Source: Hydractinia symbiolongicarpus (Eukaryota; Cnidaria; Hydrozoa; Anthoathecata; Hydractiniidae). From it: a DNA stretch of 64,000 nucleotides. The stretch spans positions 24,615,001 to 24,679,000 of the forward strand of contig NC_079885.1 of the NCBI RefSeq assembly GCF_029227915.1. The letters run 5' to 3'. The notes beneath the pieces were generated by a model that saw only the letters and a list, made by a program, of their open reading frames with translations, did not search any database and was not told where the DNA came from. Every line of letters starts with the position of its first letter. Within the stretch, counting starts at the first letter, position 1. Of this stretch, positions 12,234 to 20,868 are shown in pieces. The translations under genes were made by a program, and so were the position numbers.

Positions 12234-13241
12234 TTAAAGGCTGAAATACACGATCCGTTTAAACGGAAGGTCAAAACCTGACGGATAACCTGTAGGGGAA
12301 ACTTTGTGAAAGGTTTCTTGTTTACATGTAATCTGTTTAAAACGTACAACGCATGGTACGAAAGTCTTTTGAATTCGAATAAAAAGATTATCATAGCGAC
12401 CGTTTAAAAAAAAGAAAAAGAGGAAGAGATCTGTATGGGTAAAATGGCGGATAAACGCCATATAGAATTAAAATAGGACCACTTTGATTCAAATGTCTCG
12501 TTAATTCCTGCACCACTCTTTTTTAACTTTTTTATTTTGATTAACTCCTTCAAATAATAAAATCTTAACGAATTTATCTTCACCTTCACATTGTTCTCTA
12601 AAAATAGAGAAAAGAGAAATTTTAAAAAGAGATTTTTAAAGAGGAAATTTTTCATGTTAACCTGTAAAAATAAATATATGTACGTACCGGTCATTGAAAA
12701 TATTGTTGATAATTCTTTGTAGCTAATCTTTTTTTCATCTCTGTCTTTATACGAAGCCAACGTTACATCCCACAGACAGGTTCAATTCGGAATAACTAGC
12801 ACCCGTTGCTAAAAACGAATTGTTGCAGCAAGCTTTATGCTAGGATTAAACGCAGATGACCGTATAATTGCAAGCAACTCATCTAAAAACATCTGGACTC
12901 ATTCTCAAAAACCTTTAGTTTTCAAACTTGTCTTCTTTGCGAGATTCGCGTAGTAGAGTGGATGTTATAACCAGATTTTCTCTTCGTTATAGCCAAGGTT
13001 TTACCCATATAGATCTCTTCCCTTTTTTCTTTCTTTTTATTAAAACGGTCGCTATGATAATCGCGGAGACAGCAGCCGTAGCAACACATCTTTTTAGCCA
13101 CGATTCGAAAGACTTTCGTATCATGCGTTGTACGTTTAAACAGATTACATGTAAACAAGAAACCTTTCACAATGTTTCCCCTACAGGTTATCCGTCAGGT
13201 TTTGACCTTCCGATTAAACATATCGTGTATTTCAGTCTTAA
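12234..13241. mobile_element. TTAA-bounded foldback element with ~210-bp inverted repeats
   Basis: The left arm (about 12238-12450) and right arm (about 13003-13237) are imperfect reverse complements along their length. Outer ends read GCTGAAATACACGAT and its inverse. Shared inner motifs include GGTTATCCGTCAGGTTTTGACC, ACATGTAAACAAGAAACCTTTCAC and the inverse of AAGAGATCTRTATGGGTAAA. Both ends abut TTAA (12234-12237 and 13238-13241), the target duplication of piggyBac-type elements. The middle (12450-13000) has no transposase, so this is non-autonomous. Confidence 0.75.
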
Positions 13242-13618
13242 GCCGGGTCTCCACGAGTCGGAAAATGTCGAGGGGGACTACTTTTTTCGCTGCGGCACAT
13301 TCGCATTGGTAAATCAATATTTTCAAAGTAGAGGTAAAAAAGCGGAGGTACAAATGGTAGGATCTGTTTCTACTTCTCGCGGCTACTTTAAAAATTAGCC
13401 AATCAAAATGAGACAAAGTAAAAAACAAACTTCTTGTCTTTGAGCATTTGAGAAAAACAGAATAAGGTCGACACGATATCCTTCCTTTGTAGGTATGATT
13501 CTTAATAAAATATGAATTTAGCTGCAAACCAACAACAACAACAATTGCAAGCGGAAACTGTAGCGGCGAAAAAATTGGTCCGCCTCGACATTTTCGGCCT
13601 CATGGAAATCCGGCTTAA
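13238..13618. mobile_element. TTAA-bounded MITE adjoining the previous element
   Basis: The ends TTAAGCCGGGTCTCCACGAG (13238) and the inverse ending CCGGCTTAA (13618) form ~58-bp inverted repeats at roughly 75% identity, sharing GAAAATGTCGAGG and TTTTTTCGC. TTAA lies at both ends, and the left TTAA is the same one that closes the element to its left. It has no coding capacity. Confidence 0.75.
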
Positions 13619-13629
13619 CACCTCATTTA

Positions 13630-13865
13630 GCCGTTATTAAAAGAACTGTCAAGTAAGTAGCTGTTAAAAAGCTGACCATTAATAATGTATATTAAAAACA
13701 AATGTTAAAGTATGAAATAACAAGATGACTATGCAGTCTTATCATATTGGTCCCCGTTTAGCTGTCATTAAAAAAAACTGTCAAATAGAAATTCACAATT
13801 AAAAATTTGAATAAAAAAATGTTAAATGTTATGTTAAATAACAAGAAGGCGGTTAGGTATTAAAC
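13630..13865. repeat. Imperfect direct duplication of ~105 bp
   Basis: About 13630-13735 and 13755-13860 share TTTAGC(C/T)GT(T/C)ATTAAAA, AACTGTCAA(G/A)TA, AAAAACAAATGTTAAA-like and AAATAACAAGA blocks in the same order. No gene is involved. Confidence 0.5.
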
Positions 13866-14109
13866 GTAGTGTATTTTTAGAAGTAGATTTGTTCGTTATT
13901 ACTTTGTAACAGCGGATTTCTTAATGTAATTTAAAGATGTTTTGTAGATGGAATGCTTTTCATCTCATTTCGAAGTTTTGGACCTCGGTTTGATATTACA
14001 TATTTTGTGTTACATTAGATATGAATTTTGGCCATATATATATGTTCATCTTCACATTATGTACGCTCAAATAAAAACCTGCAGCATATTGTCAATTATA
14101 AAATATATA
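13866..14109. other. Unassigned AT-rich sequence
   Basis: Nothing recognisable was found between the duplicated block and the next transposon. Confidence 0.5.
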
Positions 14110-14734
14110 CAGTTAACTCCTAGTAACTCGAACATCCAAGGAACCAGAGAAAACAGTTCGACTTAACGAATGTTCGATTTCAGCGAAGCTCCCGTTAATT
14201 TGAACAAAGGCAAAAGTAAGATATTAGTTCGAGTTAAGGCGACTTTTGTTACGTGCAACAATGTATTTATTTTTTAACTTTTTTCCCACTTCTCCAGCCA
14301 TCCATCTGACGCTTTAAGATTTGTAAGAACAACACTGTCAGCAAATTGAAGAGCCTTCTCTTTTATCATATTGTCATCAAAAGGAACATTTTGGCTTCTT
14401 TGTAAAGAAAAGTAATTTAAGAACAGCTTTTTTAAAATTTCTGGCTACATTCGAACATTTATTTTCTACTTAGACACTAAAAAGTTCAAGTTATCCGAAA
14501 AAAACTTAAGGGGCACCAAAAAGTGGTTCGAGCAAACAAATGCTCGAGTTATCCGGGGTTCGAATTAACGAGTAGTTTTTAAAAGGAAGTCAACCTCGAC
14601 CTCAAAAACGATACAGGCCCTGGGTTCGAGGTTGAAAGGAAGTATTATAAAGAAATGTCCAAGGGAACGTAGAAAACAGTTCGAGCTAAAAAACGTTCGA
14701 GTTAACCGGTGTTCGAGTTACCGGGAGTCTACTA
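14110..14734. mobile_element. Pogo/Tigger-like non-autonomous element, 625 bp
   Basis: The left end CAGTTAACTCCTAGTAACTC and the inverse of the right end TAGTAGACTCCCGGTAACTC match at most positions, and both are flanked by TA (14108-14109, 14135 region on the right at 14735-14736). Subterminal 'GTTCGAGTTA' motifs repeat in both halves (about 14150-14240 and 14560-14720), as in other Tigger-like MITEs. No transposase frame is present. Confidence 0.75.
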
Positions 14735-14836
14735 TATACCAAATTGAAAATTTATATGGTTAATTATATATATAGAATTTTGCAGTTTATTTGACCAGAC
14801 TCCCTCTTGTTCCAGAGTACAGATGCGATCTTTGAG

Positions 14837-14947
14837 CAACCTCGTCCCCAGGTCTAATTAGGCTTATATATTTGAACAGCCTGAACAACAACAACAACAT
14901 GGCAGTCCAAATATAAAAAAGCCTAACAAACCCTGGGAACGAGGTTG
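14837..14947. mobile_element. CAACCTCG-family MITE, 111 bp
   Basis: It starts CAACCTCGTCCCCAGG and ends CCTGGGAACGAGGTTG, an inverted pair. Flanks ATCTTTGAG and ATCTTCAGC match at 6 of 9 positions, consistent with a decayed 9-bp target duplication. A further partial copy lies at about 15010-15063. Confidence 0.75.
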
Positions 14948-15646
14948 ATCTTCAGCAAGTAGATATTTTTCACGAGGTGAAATAAATAGAAGCAGTACAA
15001 TTATGCCAATCTCGTCCCTGGACTTTTTAAAATTTAAAAAGCCTAACAAGTCCTGGTGAGGTTCCAATTATACAGATTTCTTCCATCCGTGCTTCGTCAG
15101 CGTTTTCTCCACACAAGTGAGGGGACGTATTGCAAGACATTATTTTGCAATTCTCAGTTACTTTACTATCTACCATGCGTGTTTATCTTTTCGGAAACCA
15201 CGTGCATAGTTTGAATCTGCGATGAAAGAAATCATTAAAGTGACCCTCAATATCAAGCAACTGGGAAAGATAGATGCTCTTCTTACATATAAAAGTTGCA
15301 ATGTACAGCGAGAAAGAATAAGACTAACTAACTGTGAAAAAAATAGGTCTAACTGAAACGCCATTATGATATCCTGTGCCTGCCCCAAGGTCTTTGTAGT
15401 GGCGCGTTAATGACCATCACGAAATGATAGATTTGAGTTGCGCATTCTTGCATCGATGAATTCCAGCTGAATGGTGATATATTTAAATATGCGATGTAGT
15501 CTCTGTATTTCGCCTTCTATCAGGGCTGGTCATAGTCTGGAAGGTGTAAAGGTGAAAAAAATCATTGTGGAATGGAGTAGAAACAACACAGCTTGAAATT
15601 GCAAAAAAGGCACCTTTTCTAAACCCTTACTGGTCATCGGAACTCG
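14948..15646. other. Gene-free stretch
   Basis: Apart from the partial MITE at about 15010-15063 I see no exon, RNA gene or element end here. Confidence 0.5.
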
Positions 15647-15742
15647 CATCCTCGTCCCCAGGGTCTTGTGGCCCCTGAGCCGTTATTTCGGAGTACGCTA
15701 TCAGCTTTATCAACAAGGCAAAATGCCCTGGGAACGAGGTTG
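15647..15742. mobile_element. CAACCTCG-family MITE with perfect 9-bp target duplication
   Basis: The 96-bp element starts CATCCTCGTCCCCAGGG and ends CCCTGGGAACGAGGTTG. Exact 9-bp direct repeats CGGAACTCG flank it at 15638-15646 and 15743-15751. The interior contains TTGTGGCCCCTGAGCCGTTAT and CAACAAGGCAAAATG, shared with the copies at 22086 and 37711. A 9-bp duplication is typical of Mutator-like (MULE) transposition. Confidence 0.9.
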
Positions 15743-15751
15743 CGGAACTCG

Positions 15752-16231
15752 AGCTCGAAGTTAGTTTACGCAATTTGAGTTCTGTTCTGTTCTGTAGCTA
15801 CTAATGTATCGATGTTGTAAATTTGAGGTCCGAGAACACATAAAATAAATCACTTCCAAAACAACTTTAAATAATAAAGTCTTAAACGTCTTTATAGCGT
15901 CGTCCGCAGATCCTTTTGAGATCCTTTCAGGTTCATCTTAAAAAGTTCTGCCACGAGAATGTCTTCAACGAGATGTCTACCAAGGGTTTTGCCAAATTTT
16001 GATTAAATTGTTTTGCGAAATAGAAAAACCAGATGTTGTGGGCTCGGCATTGAGAAAAATAGATCACCTAATTAGTTGCTAAGCTTCTGGTTTCACCTTA
16101 ATTGAAATCGAAGGAATACTATCGCACGAAGAAATAAGAACATACATAAGTGGAAGACGAAGACGTACATGCAATGAAACATGCAATGTTTGTTTTTTGA
16201 AAATCTGTTTCACGGAAACGTCTTTTCCGTA
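15752..16231. other. Gene-free stretch before the HIRAN element
   Basis: No exon, RNA gene or repeat end could be recognised in this AT-rich segment. Confidence 0.5.
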
Positions 16232-16233
16232 TA

Positions 16234-17157
16234 CCGTAAATCTCTAAATAAACGCCCCCCATTTTTTAAACGCCTCCCTCTAATAAACGCCCCCCTTAAA
16301 ATCTGAAATATTTTATAAACGCCTCCCTCTTTTAAACTCCCCCTTCTATTAAACGCCCCCCTCGAGAGGGGCGTTAAATAGAAGCACTTTTAATAAACCC
16401 CTTAATAAATCCCTACTGACAAACGGGTCAACCCTATTATGTAATAGCTTGTAGATATGATACAAAAGAAGGAAGAGAAACCAATTAATGATGAGAATTT
16501 TTTTTTCAGAAATTACAGGAAACTTCCGGTATAAAGATTTTTTTTGGTGAATAAGTTCCAAAGTTTTCCAAAGTGTTCTTTCGTTGATGCCAGCTGCTCG
16601 TCCAACACACATGAAATCCGTTTGGAATTGGTGAAACAATCAAATTTACCAGGAACGGCCAAACCAATTTCGCACTTACGTTTACTCATCACTGTCACAT
16701 TTATAAAGTTGTTTGGGTCAGCGTTCAAAAAATGATGAAGGAGACTTGATAATTCTATTGGGGTATACCCAACCAGTTCTGTTTCCCCATCCTTTTCTTT
16801 AAAAATTCCAATTGCAAACTTATCATTTTCCAAGGCTTCATCTCTACTGTCCGGTTCAGCAATCAGTTTTTCATTTAAAACGGGAGTCCAGTCGGCTTTG
16901 TAAACATGACGCCCACGTATTAAACTTCTGTATTTTACCCTGTGAAGAAGCTGATATTTACCAAAAGACTCTACTCTAGCCATGTTAAAATCAAAGTCCT
17001 CACTTTTACTGGTAAATAAAAAGTTCAATGATTTATTTTCAAAACATCCGAATCTAAAACATGTTCGAATGTTGTAAACATTAAACCCGTTAAACATTCG
17101 AAACTTTCTTTCTCAAAGATGGTTTCACAACGCTGGCGTTTATTTGGAGATTTACGG
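16234..17157. mobile_element. 924-bp TIR transposon carrying a HIRAN-like gene
   Basis: The first 23 bases (from CCGTAAATCTCTAAATAAAC) match the inverse of the last 23 (17135-17157) with one difference. TA dinucleotides flank both ends (16232-16233, 17158-17159), compatible with a Tc1/mariner-type insertion. The left subterminal region (16250-16385) holds at least five AAACGCC(C/T)CCC repeats, possible transposase binding sites. The only sizeable frame is the HIRAN-like gene on the minus strand, and no transposase is present. The element ends 270 bp before the eIF2B alpha start codon. Confidence 0.8.
16513..16983 (-). CDS. HIRAN-like domain protein, cargo of a TIR element
   Basis: The single-exon protein is 156 aa from the ATG at 16983 (MARVESFGKYQ). 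The frame stays open upstream to 17097, but the extension is low in complexity, so the later ATG is preferred. Near the N-terminus is YRSLIRGRHVYKADWTPVL. A HIRAN-like core follows: a Pro-Asp turn and acidic stretch (EPDSRDEALENDKFAIGIF), then TELVGYTPIELSSLLHHFL, then a basic strand and GLAVPGKFDCF. HIRAN domains in HLTF/Rad5 helicases bind 3' ends of single-stranded DNA. Free-standing members of unknown role are, to my recollection, frequent in cnidarian and sponge genomes. The frame is intact. Its whole length lies between the inverted repeats of the 16234-17157 element, so I infer transposon cargo. Domain assignment is from motif pattern only. Confidence 0.7.
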   Translation of the reverse strand: MARVESFGKYQLLHRVKYRSLIRGRHVYKADWTPVLNEKLIAEPDSRDEALENDKFAIGIFKEKDGETELVGYTPIELSSLLHHFLNADPNNFINVTVMSKRKCEIGLAVPGKFDCFTNSKRISCVLDEQLASTKEHFGKLWNLFTKKNLYTGSFL

Positions 17158-17212
17158 TAGTTAATAAAATCCGTCCGTCAGCATCCGTCCCCCTAAAAAT
17201 GTATATATGTTT

Positions 17213-17311
17213 GAAAATGGCCATATATTGTTCAAAAATGGCCATATATAATTTGAAAATGACCATATATTTTTCAAGATAGTCATATATGTTATGAAAA
17301 TGACCATATAC
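17213..17311. repeat. Five tandem copies of a 21-bp AAAATGGCCATATAT unit upstream of eIF2B alpha
   Basis: Copies begin at 17213, 17234, 17255, 17275 and 17296, a spacing of 21, 21, 20 and 21 bp. Each has the form GAAAATG(G/A)CCATATAT followed by a T-rich linker. The array ends 116 bp before the eIF2B alpha start codon. AAAATGGC resembles the YY1 core and CCATATAT resembles half of a CArG box; both readings are by resemblance only. The 21-bp spacing puts every copy on the same face of the helix. Confidence 0.7.
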
Positions 17312-17426
17312 ATTTTTAACTGTGTTTGGTTTTAATGTTATTATCGAGGCGTCATGAAGCTATAGAAAAATGCCCGTTTTTTTCATAATAAATGCACGAT
17401 AGAAAACATAAAGTTAAAAACGGATT

Positions 17427-18365
17427 ATGTCGGGCGAATTATTGCTTCCTACGGGTCAAGACAAGATGGAGGTGGAGCAACAGTCTGTGGAGTATTTCAA
17501 AAAATGTCTGCAAGAAGACCCAGATATTTCAGTTCCACTTGCCGCTATTAAAACTCTGATTCGTGTAATCCAAATTTCAGACACAGGGACACTTTCAGGA
17601 CTCTCTGATTGTCTAAAATCGGTAATAAAGCAGTTAAAAGAGAACGCAGAAAATTCAGTCACATCTATTACTTCTGGTTGCGAGCTTTTATTGAGATTTA
17701 TCACTCTTGCTGCCCAAGATGCCTTACTTTCAAAGGATTTTTCAACATGCAAAAGAGTTTTAGTTGAAAGGGGAGAATTTTTTTTGCAACAAGCTGAAAA
17801 TTCCCGCCAAAAGATAGCTCAACTTAGTCAAAAATTTATCCAGAATGGGTCTGTCATACTTACACATTCTATGTCTAGGGTTGTCGTTCAGCTTTTATTA
17901 GAAGCTGCAAAGAATAAAACATTTTCTGTTTATGTGACAGAATCAAGGCCAAATAGCAGAGGTGAAGATTTGCATCATTTACTAACCGCAAACAACATTC
18001 CATGTAAAGTTATTCTTGATTCTGCTGTTGGTTATATGATGGAACGCATGGACATGGTTTTATTAGGTGCAGAATCTGTGGTTGAAAGTGGTGGAATTAT
18101 AAACAAAATAGGAAGCTATCAAATATCTGTAATGGCAAAAACAATGAATAAACCTGTCTACGTAGCTGCGGAAAGCTTTAAATTTTTACGTGAATATCCA
18201 TTGAAACAAAAAGAAGTACCTAACCCTTTCAAATATAACACAAAGGAGGATGGACACCCATCTGTGGACTATACACCTCCATCCTATATCGCATTACTTT
18301 TTACTGATTTAGGTGTATTGACGCCTTCAGCAGTTAGCGATGAGTTAATAAAGTTATATTTATGA
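17427..18365 (+). CDS. EIF2B1: Translation initiation factor eIF2B subunit alpha (intronless)
   Basis: The single-exon protein is 312 aa (human is 305). eIF2B is the guanine nucleotide exchange factor for eIF2; the alpha subunit, with beta and delta, forms the regulatory core that senses phosphorylated eIF2 alpha in the integrated stress response. Family signatures are present along the chain: SGCELLLRFITLA, KRVLVERGEFFL, ILTHSMSRVV, FSVYVTESRPNSRG, VVESGGIINKIGSYQ, VAAESFKF and the highly conserved C-terminus LLFTDLGVLTPSAVSDELIK. The N-terminus is about 10 residues longer than in human; Met14 (DKMEVEQQSVEYF) could be an alternative start. An AATAAA signal at 18374-18379 lies 9 bp after the stop, giving a very short 3'UTR. 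Absence of introns contrasts with the other spliced genes in the window and is shared with the copine gene downstream. Confidence 0.97.
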   Translation: MSGELLLPTGQDKMEVEQQSVEYFKKCLQEDPDISVPLAAIKTLIRVIQISDTGTLSGLSDCLKSVIKQLKENAENSVTSITSGCELLLRFITLAAQDALLSKDFSTCKRVLVERGEFFLQQAENSRQKIAQLSQKFIQNGSVILTHSMSRVVVQLLLEAAKNKTFSVYVTESRPNSRGEDLHHLLTANNIPCKVILDSAVGYMMERMDMVLLGAESVVESGGIINKIGSYQISVMAKTMNKPVYVAAESFKFLREYPLKQKEVPNPFKYNTKEDGHPSVDYTPPSYIALLFTDLGVLTPSAVSDELIKLYL

Positions 18366-18373
18366 TAAATTAC

Positions 18374-18379
18374 AATAAA
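18374..18379 (+). terminator. Polyadenylation signal AATAAA of eIF2B alpha
   Basis: This is a canonical hexamer 9 bp past the stop codon. It is followed by a GT- and T-rich stretch (TGTACTTCTGTTGCC...TTTTGTTTTC) consistent with a downstream element. Confidence 0.6.
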
Positions 18380-18871
18380 TAGATACCAACATGTACTTCT
18401 GTTGCCTTTACTTATTTTGTTTTCTTATTTTTGTTTCACAAAATGTTTAGTGTACCAGACCTGTCAATTTTTACGCATGATTCACACACATTTAAGAGAC
18501 GTTACTCATAAATAGCAACAAAACCTTGCCCAAATTTCTAAACTACAAATATTTTTCTTTATTTCATGCCGTAATACCTAAATTTTTAATCCTGAATAGA
18601 CTCTTAAAATTAGCTGGAAAGCTGCTTTAAAAGGTTGAAAATTTAAACCTTTTTGTTCCCTGTAGCCAGTAACTCATTTTCAGGCTTTTGGTCCAAGTTA
18701 AAATGCATATTACTGTAGTTACAGCAACTGTCTGGTCACTAAAACTTTATGTCTACAATTAGATTTTAACAAGTGCTGTCAACAATTTTGTCAATAACCT
18801 ATGTATACAAAAGTTATTTATGGTATGAAAAGTTAGTTATGGTTTACGTATTTAAGTCTTTATTTTGTTTT
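18380..18871. other. Spacer between eIF2B alpha and copine
   Basis: About 490 bp with no exon recognised. It is AT-rich and ends in the pyrimidine tract TATTTTGTTTTAG of the copine splice acceptor. It could be an intercistronic spacer of a trans-spliced pair or hold a separate copine promoter plus 5' intron. Confidence 0.5.
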
Positions 18872-18873
18872 AG
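18861..18873 (+). promoter_or_regulatory. Splice acceptor 15 bp before the copine start codon
   Basis: TATTTTGTTTTAG is a strong acceptor, leaving a 15-base leader before the ATG at 18889. Because the coding region has no introns, this site either ends a 5'UTR intron or receives a spliced leader. Spliced-leader trans-splicing is known in hydrozoans such as Hydra. Confidence 0.6.
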
Positions 18874-18888
18874 ATTCTAAAAAATAGT

Positions 18889-20868
18889 ATGGCTGCCCCA
18901 TCTTATGGTGGTACTTATCCAGGAATCTATCCTGGCTTTTTAAATGATGTTCTTGTTACCAGGGTGGAGATACATGTGTCATGCAGTAAGTTAAGTGACA
19001 AAGATTTGTTATCAAAATCTGATCCTATGGTTGTAATGTTTACTGAAATAAGAGATCAACATAATAAAAGATGGAAAGAATTTGATCGAACTGAAACTGT
19101 TAAAGATAGCCTAAATCCTTCCTTTGTGAAGTCTTTTGTGATGGATTATCATTTTGAGGAACTTCAAAAGTTAAAATTTGAAGTGTATGATAGTGACTCA
19201 AAATCAGCAAAGCTTGATGAGCATGATTTTTTGGGCAAATTGGAAGTAACTTTGGGCAGTATCGTTGGGGAATATGCTGGAAAGGTCACAAAACAGCTTT
19301 TAGGTAGAAAGGATGAAAAGTTAAATTCCTCAATCACGTTTGTTGCAGAAGAGTTAAATAACAACAAGGAAGTGGTCAACTTACAGTTTAAAGGACGTAA
19401 ACTGGATAAAAAAGACTTTTTTGGTTCTTCTGACCCCTTTTTAACTTTTTATCGGCATGGAATCGAGGGTGAAAATTATGTACCAGCTCATAAAACTGAA
19501 GTTATTAAGAACAATTTAAATCCGTGTTGGAAGTTATTTTCAATATCAGTGACAACATTATGTAATGGGGATAAGCATCGGCCTATCCAAGTCGAGTGTT
19601 TTGATTGGGATTCTGATGGAAGTCATGATCTAATTGGAGAATTCCAAACAACATTACATGAACTGCTTGGAGAATCAGTAAAATCTTATGAACTTATCAA
19701 TAAGAAAAAGAAAGCAAAGAAGAAAAGCTATAAAAATTCAGGTTTTATCGAATTGTGTCGTATTGAGTTGAAGAATGAACCATCTTTTCTGGACTACATA
19801 ACAGGTGGTATTGAATTGTGTTTCCATGTTGCGATTGATTTCACTGCTTCTAATGGAAACCCTTTACAACCTACGTCTTTACACTTCATGGATAACAATG
19901 CACCTAATCAATATGTTCAAGCATTAATGAGTGTTGGTAAAATATGTGAAGATTATGATTCCGATAAACTTATCCCCGCTTACGGCTTTGGTGCAAGAAT
20001 CCAAAATCAGGTTTATCACGATTTTCATTTAAACCAATCAAATAACACTACTTGCTATGGTGTAGCTGGAGTTCTAGATGCATACCACAAATTTTTACCA
20101 ACAGCTGAATTGTATGGTCCTACCAATTTCTCCCCAATAATTAACAGAGTTGCACGGGATGCTAAAGATCAGCAAATTATTGAGAAGTATCACGTTCTTT
20201 TAATCCTAACCGATGGTGTTATAAGTGATATGCATCAAACTATTGATGCTGTGATCAATGCATCAAGACAACCAATGTCCATCATTATTGTTGGTGTTGG
20301 CTCGGCTGAATTTGATGCCATGGATCAACTAGATTCTGACAATGGCATGCTAAGTAACGGAGCTACTGTTGCTAAACGAGATATAGTTCAGTTTGTTCCT
20401 TACCGTAACTTTTCTGGTAGTTTTGCAAGTGATAACTTAGCTAAAGAAGTTTTATTTGAAGTACCCAGACAGTTGGTATCTTTTATGACACAGAAAGGCA
20501 TCAAGCCACGCCCTGGACAACGTAGCGGCCTCATACACACTGCACAACAGGTTGTCACTATGCCTGGTCAGCCATACCCACAGCAAGGCTCAGCTCCTCC
20601 ATATCCTACAGAAAATAATGCAATAGGTGGTCAACCCCCCTATCCAACAGGTGGTCAACCCCCCTATCCAACAGGTGGTCAACCCCCATATCCAACAGGT
20701 AGTCAACCGCCCTATCCTACACAGGGTGGAGCAATACCTTATCCTGTTGCTGGAATGAGTAGCATGAACATAAACACATCACAAAAGCGACAGGCACCAT
20801 TTGCACCAGGACAAGAACCGAAGCAGTTGTCAGCGAAAGAGGCTGCGCTGATCACATTGTCGAAATAG
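18889..20868 (+). CDS. Copine family calcium-dependent phospholipid-binding protein (intronless)
   Basis: The single-exon protein is 659 aa. Copines move to membranes in response to calcium through two C2 domains and bind partners with a C-terminal von Willebrand A-like domain. C2A spans about 20-135 (SKLSDKDLLSKSDPMVVMF, then YDSDS); C2B spans about 150-285 (GRKLDKKDFFGSSDPFLTFY, then FDWDSDGSHDLIGEF). A lysine-rich linker KKKKAKKKSYK follows. The copine/vWA domain is at about 305-525, with DFTASNGNP (MIDAS-like), LILTDGVISD and VGVGSAEFDAMD. The tail (540-659) is longer than in most copines and contains four or five GGQPPYPT octapeptides at about 580-610, encoded by nearly identical 24-bp units. 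Which vertebrate paralogue it matches best cannot be decided here. Confidence 0.96.
   Translation: MAAPSYGGTYPGIYPGFLNDVLVTRVEIHVSCSKLSDKDLLSKSDPMVVMFTEIRDQHNKRWKEFDRTETVKDSLNPSFVKSFVMDYHFEELQKLKFEVYDSDSKSAKLDEHDFLGKLEVTLGSIVGEYAGKVTKQLLGRKDEKLNSSITFVAEELNNNKEVVNLQFKGRKLDKKDFFGSSDPFLTFYRHGIEGENYVPAHKTEVIKNNLNPCWKLFSISVTTLCNGDKHRPIQVECFDWDSDGSHDLIGEFQTTLHELLGESVKSYELINKKKKAKKKSYKNSGFIELCRIELKNEPSFLDYITGGIELCFHVAIDFTASNGNPLQPTSLHFMDNNAPNQYVQALMSVGKICEDYDSDKLIPAYGFGARIQNQVYHDFHLNQSNNTTCYGVAGVLDAYHKFLPTAELYGPTNFSPIINRVARDAKDQQIIEKYHVLLILTDGVISDMHQTIDAVINASRQPMSIIIVGVGSAEFDAMDQLDSDNGMLSNGATVAKRDIVQFVPYRNFSGSFASDNLAKEVLFEVPRQLVSFMTQKGIKPRPGQRSGLIHTAQQVVTMPGQPYPQQGSAPPYPTENNAIGGQPPYPTGGQPPYPTGGQPPYPTGSQPPYPTQGGAIPYPVAGMSSMNINTSQKRQAPFAPGQEPKQLSAKEAALITLSK
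20627..20715 (+). repeat. 24-bp coding minisatellite in the copine tail (GGQPPYPT)
   Basis: Units GGTGGTCAACCCCCCTATCC plus AACA repeat with very few changes, the last with AGTCAACCG. The near-identity at DNA level indicates recent expansion by slippage; copy number probably varies between alleles. Confidence 0.85.

Noticed and set aside
16349-16639. 96-aa minus-strand frame overlapping the HIRAN gene
   Set aside because: A frame-shadow of the HIRAN-like ORF that continues into subterminal repeats.
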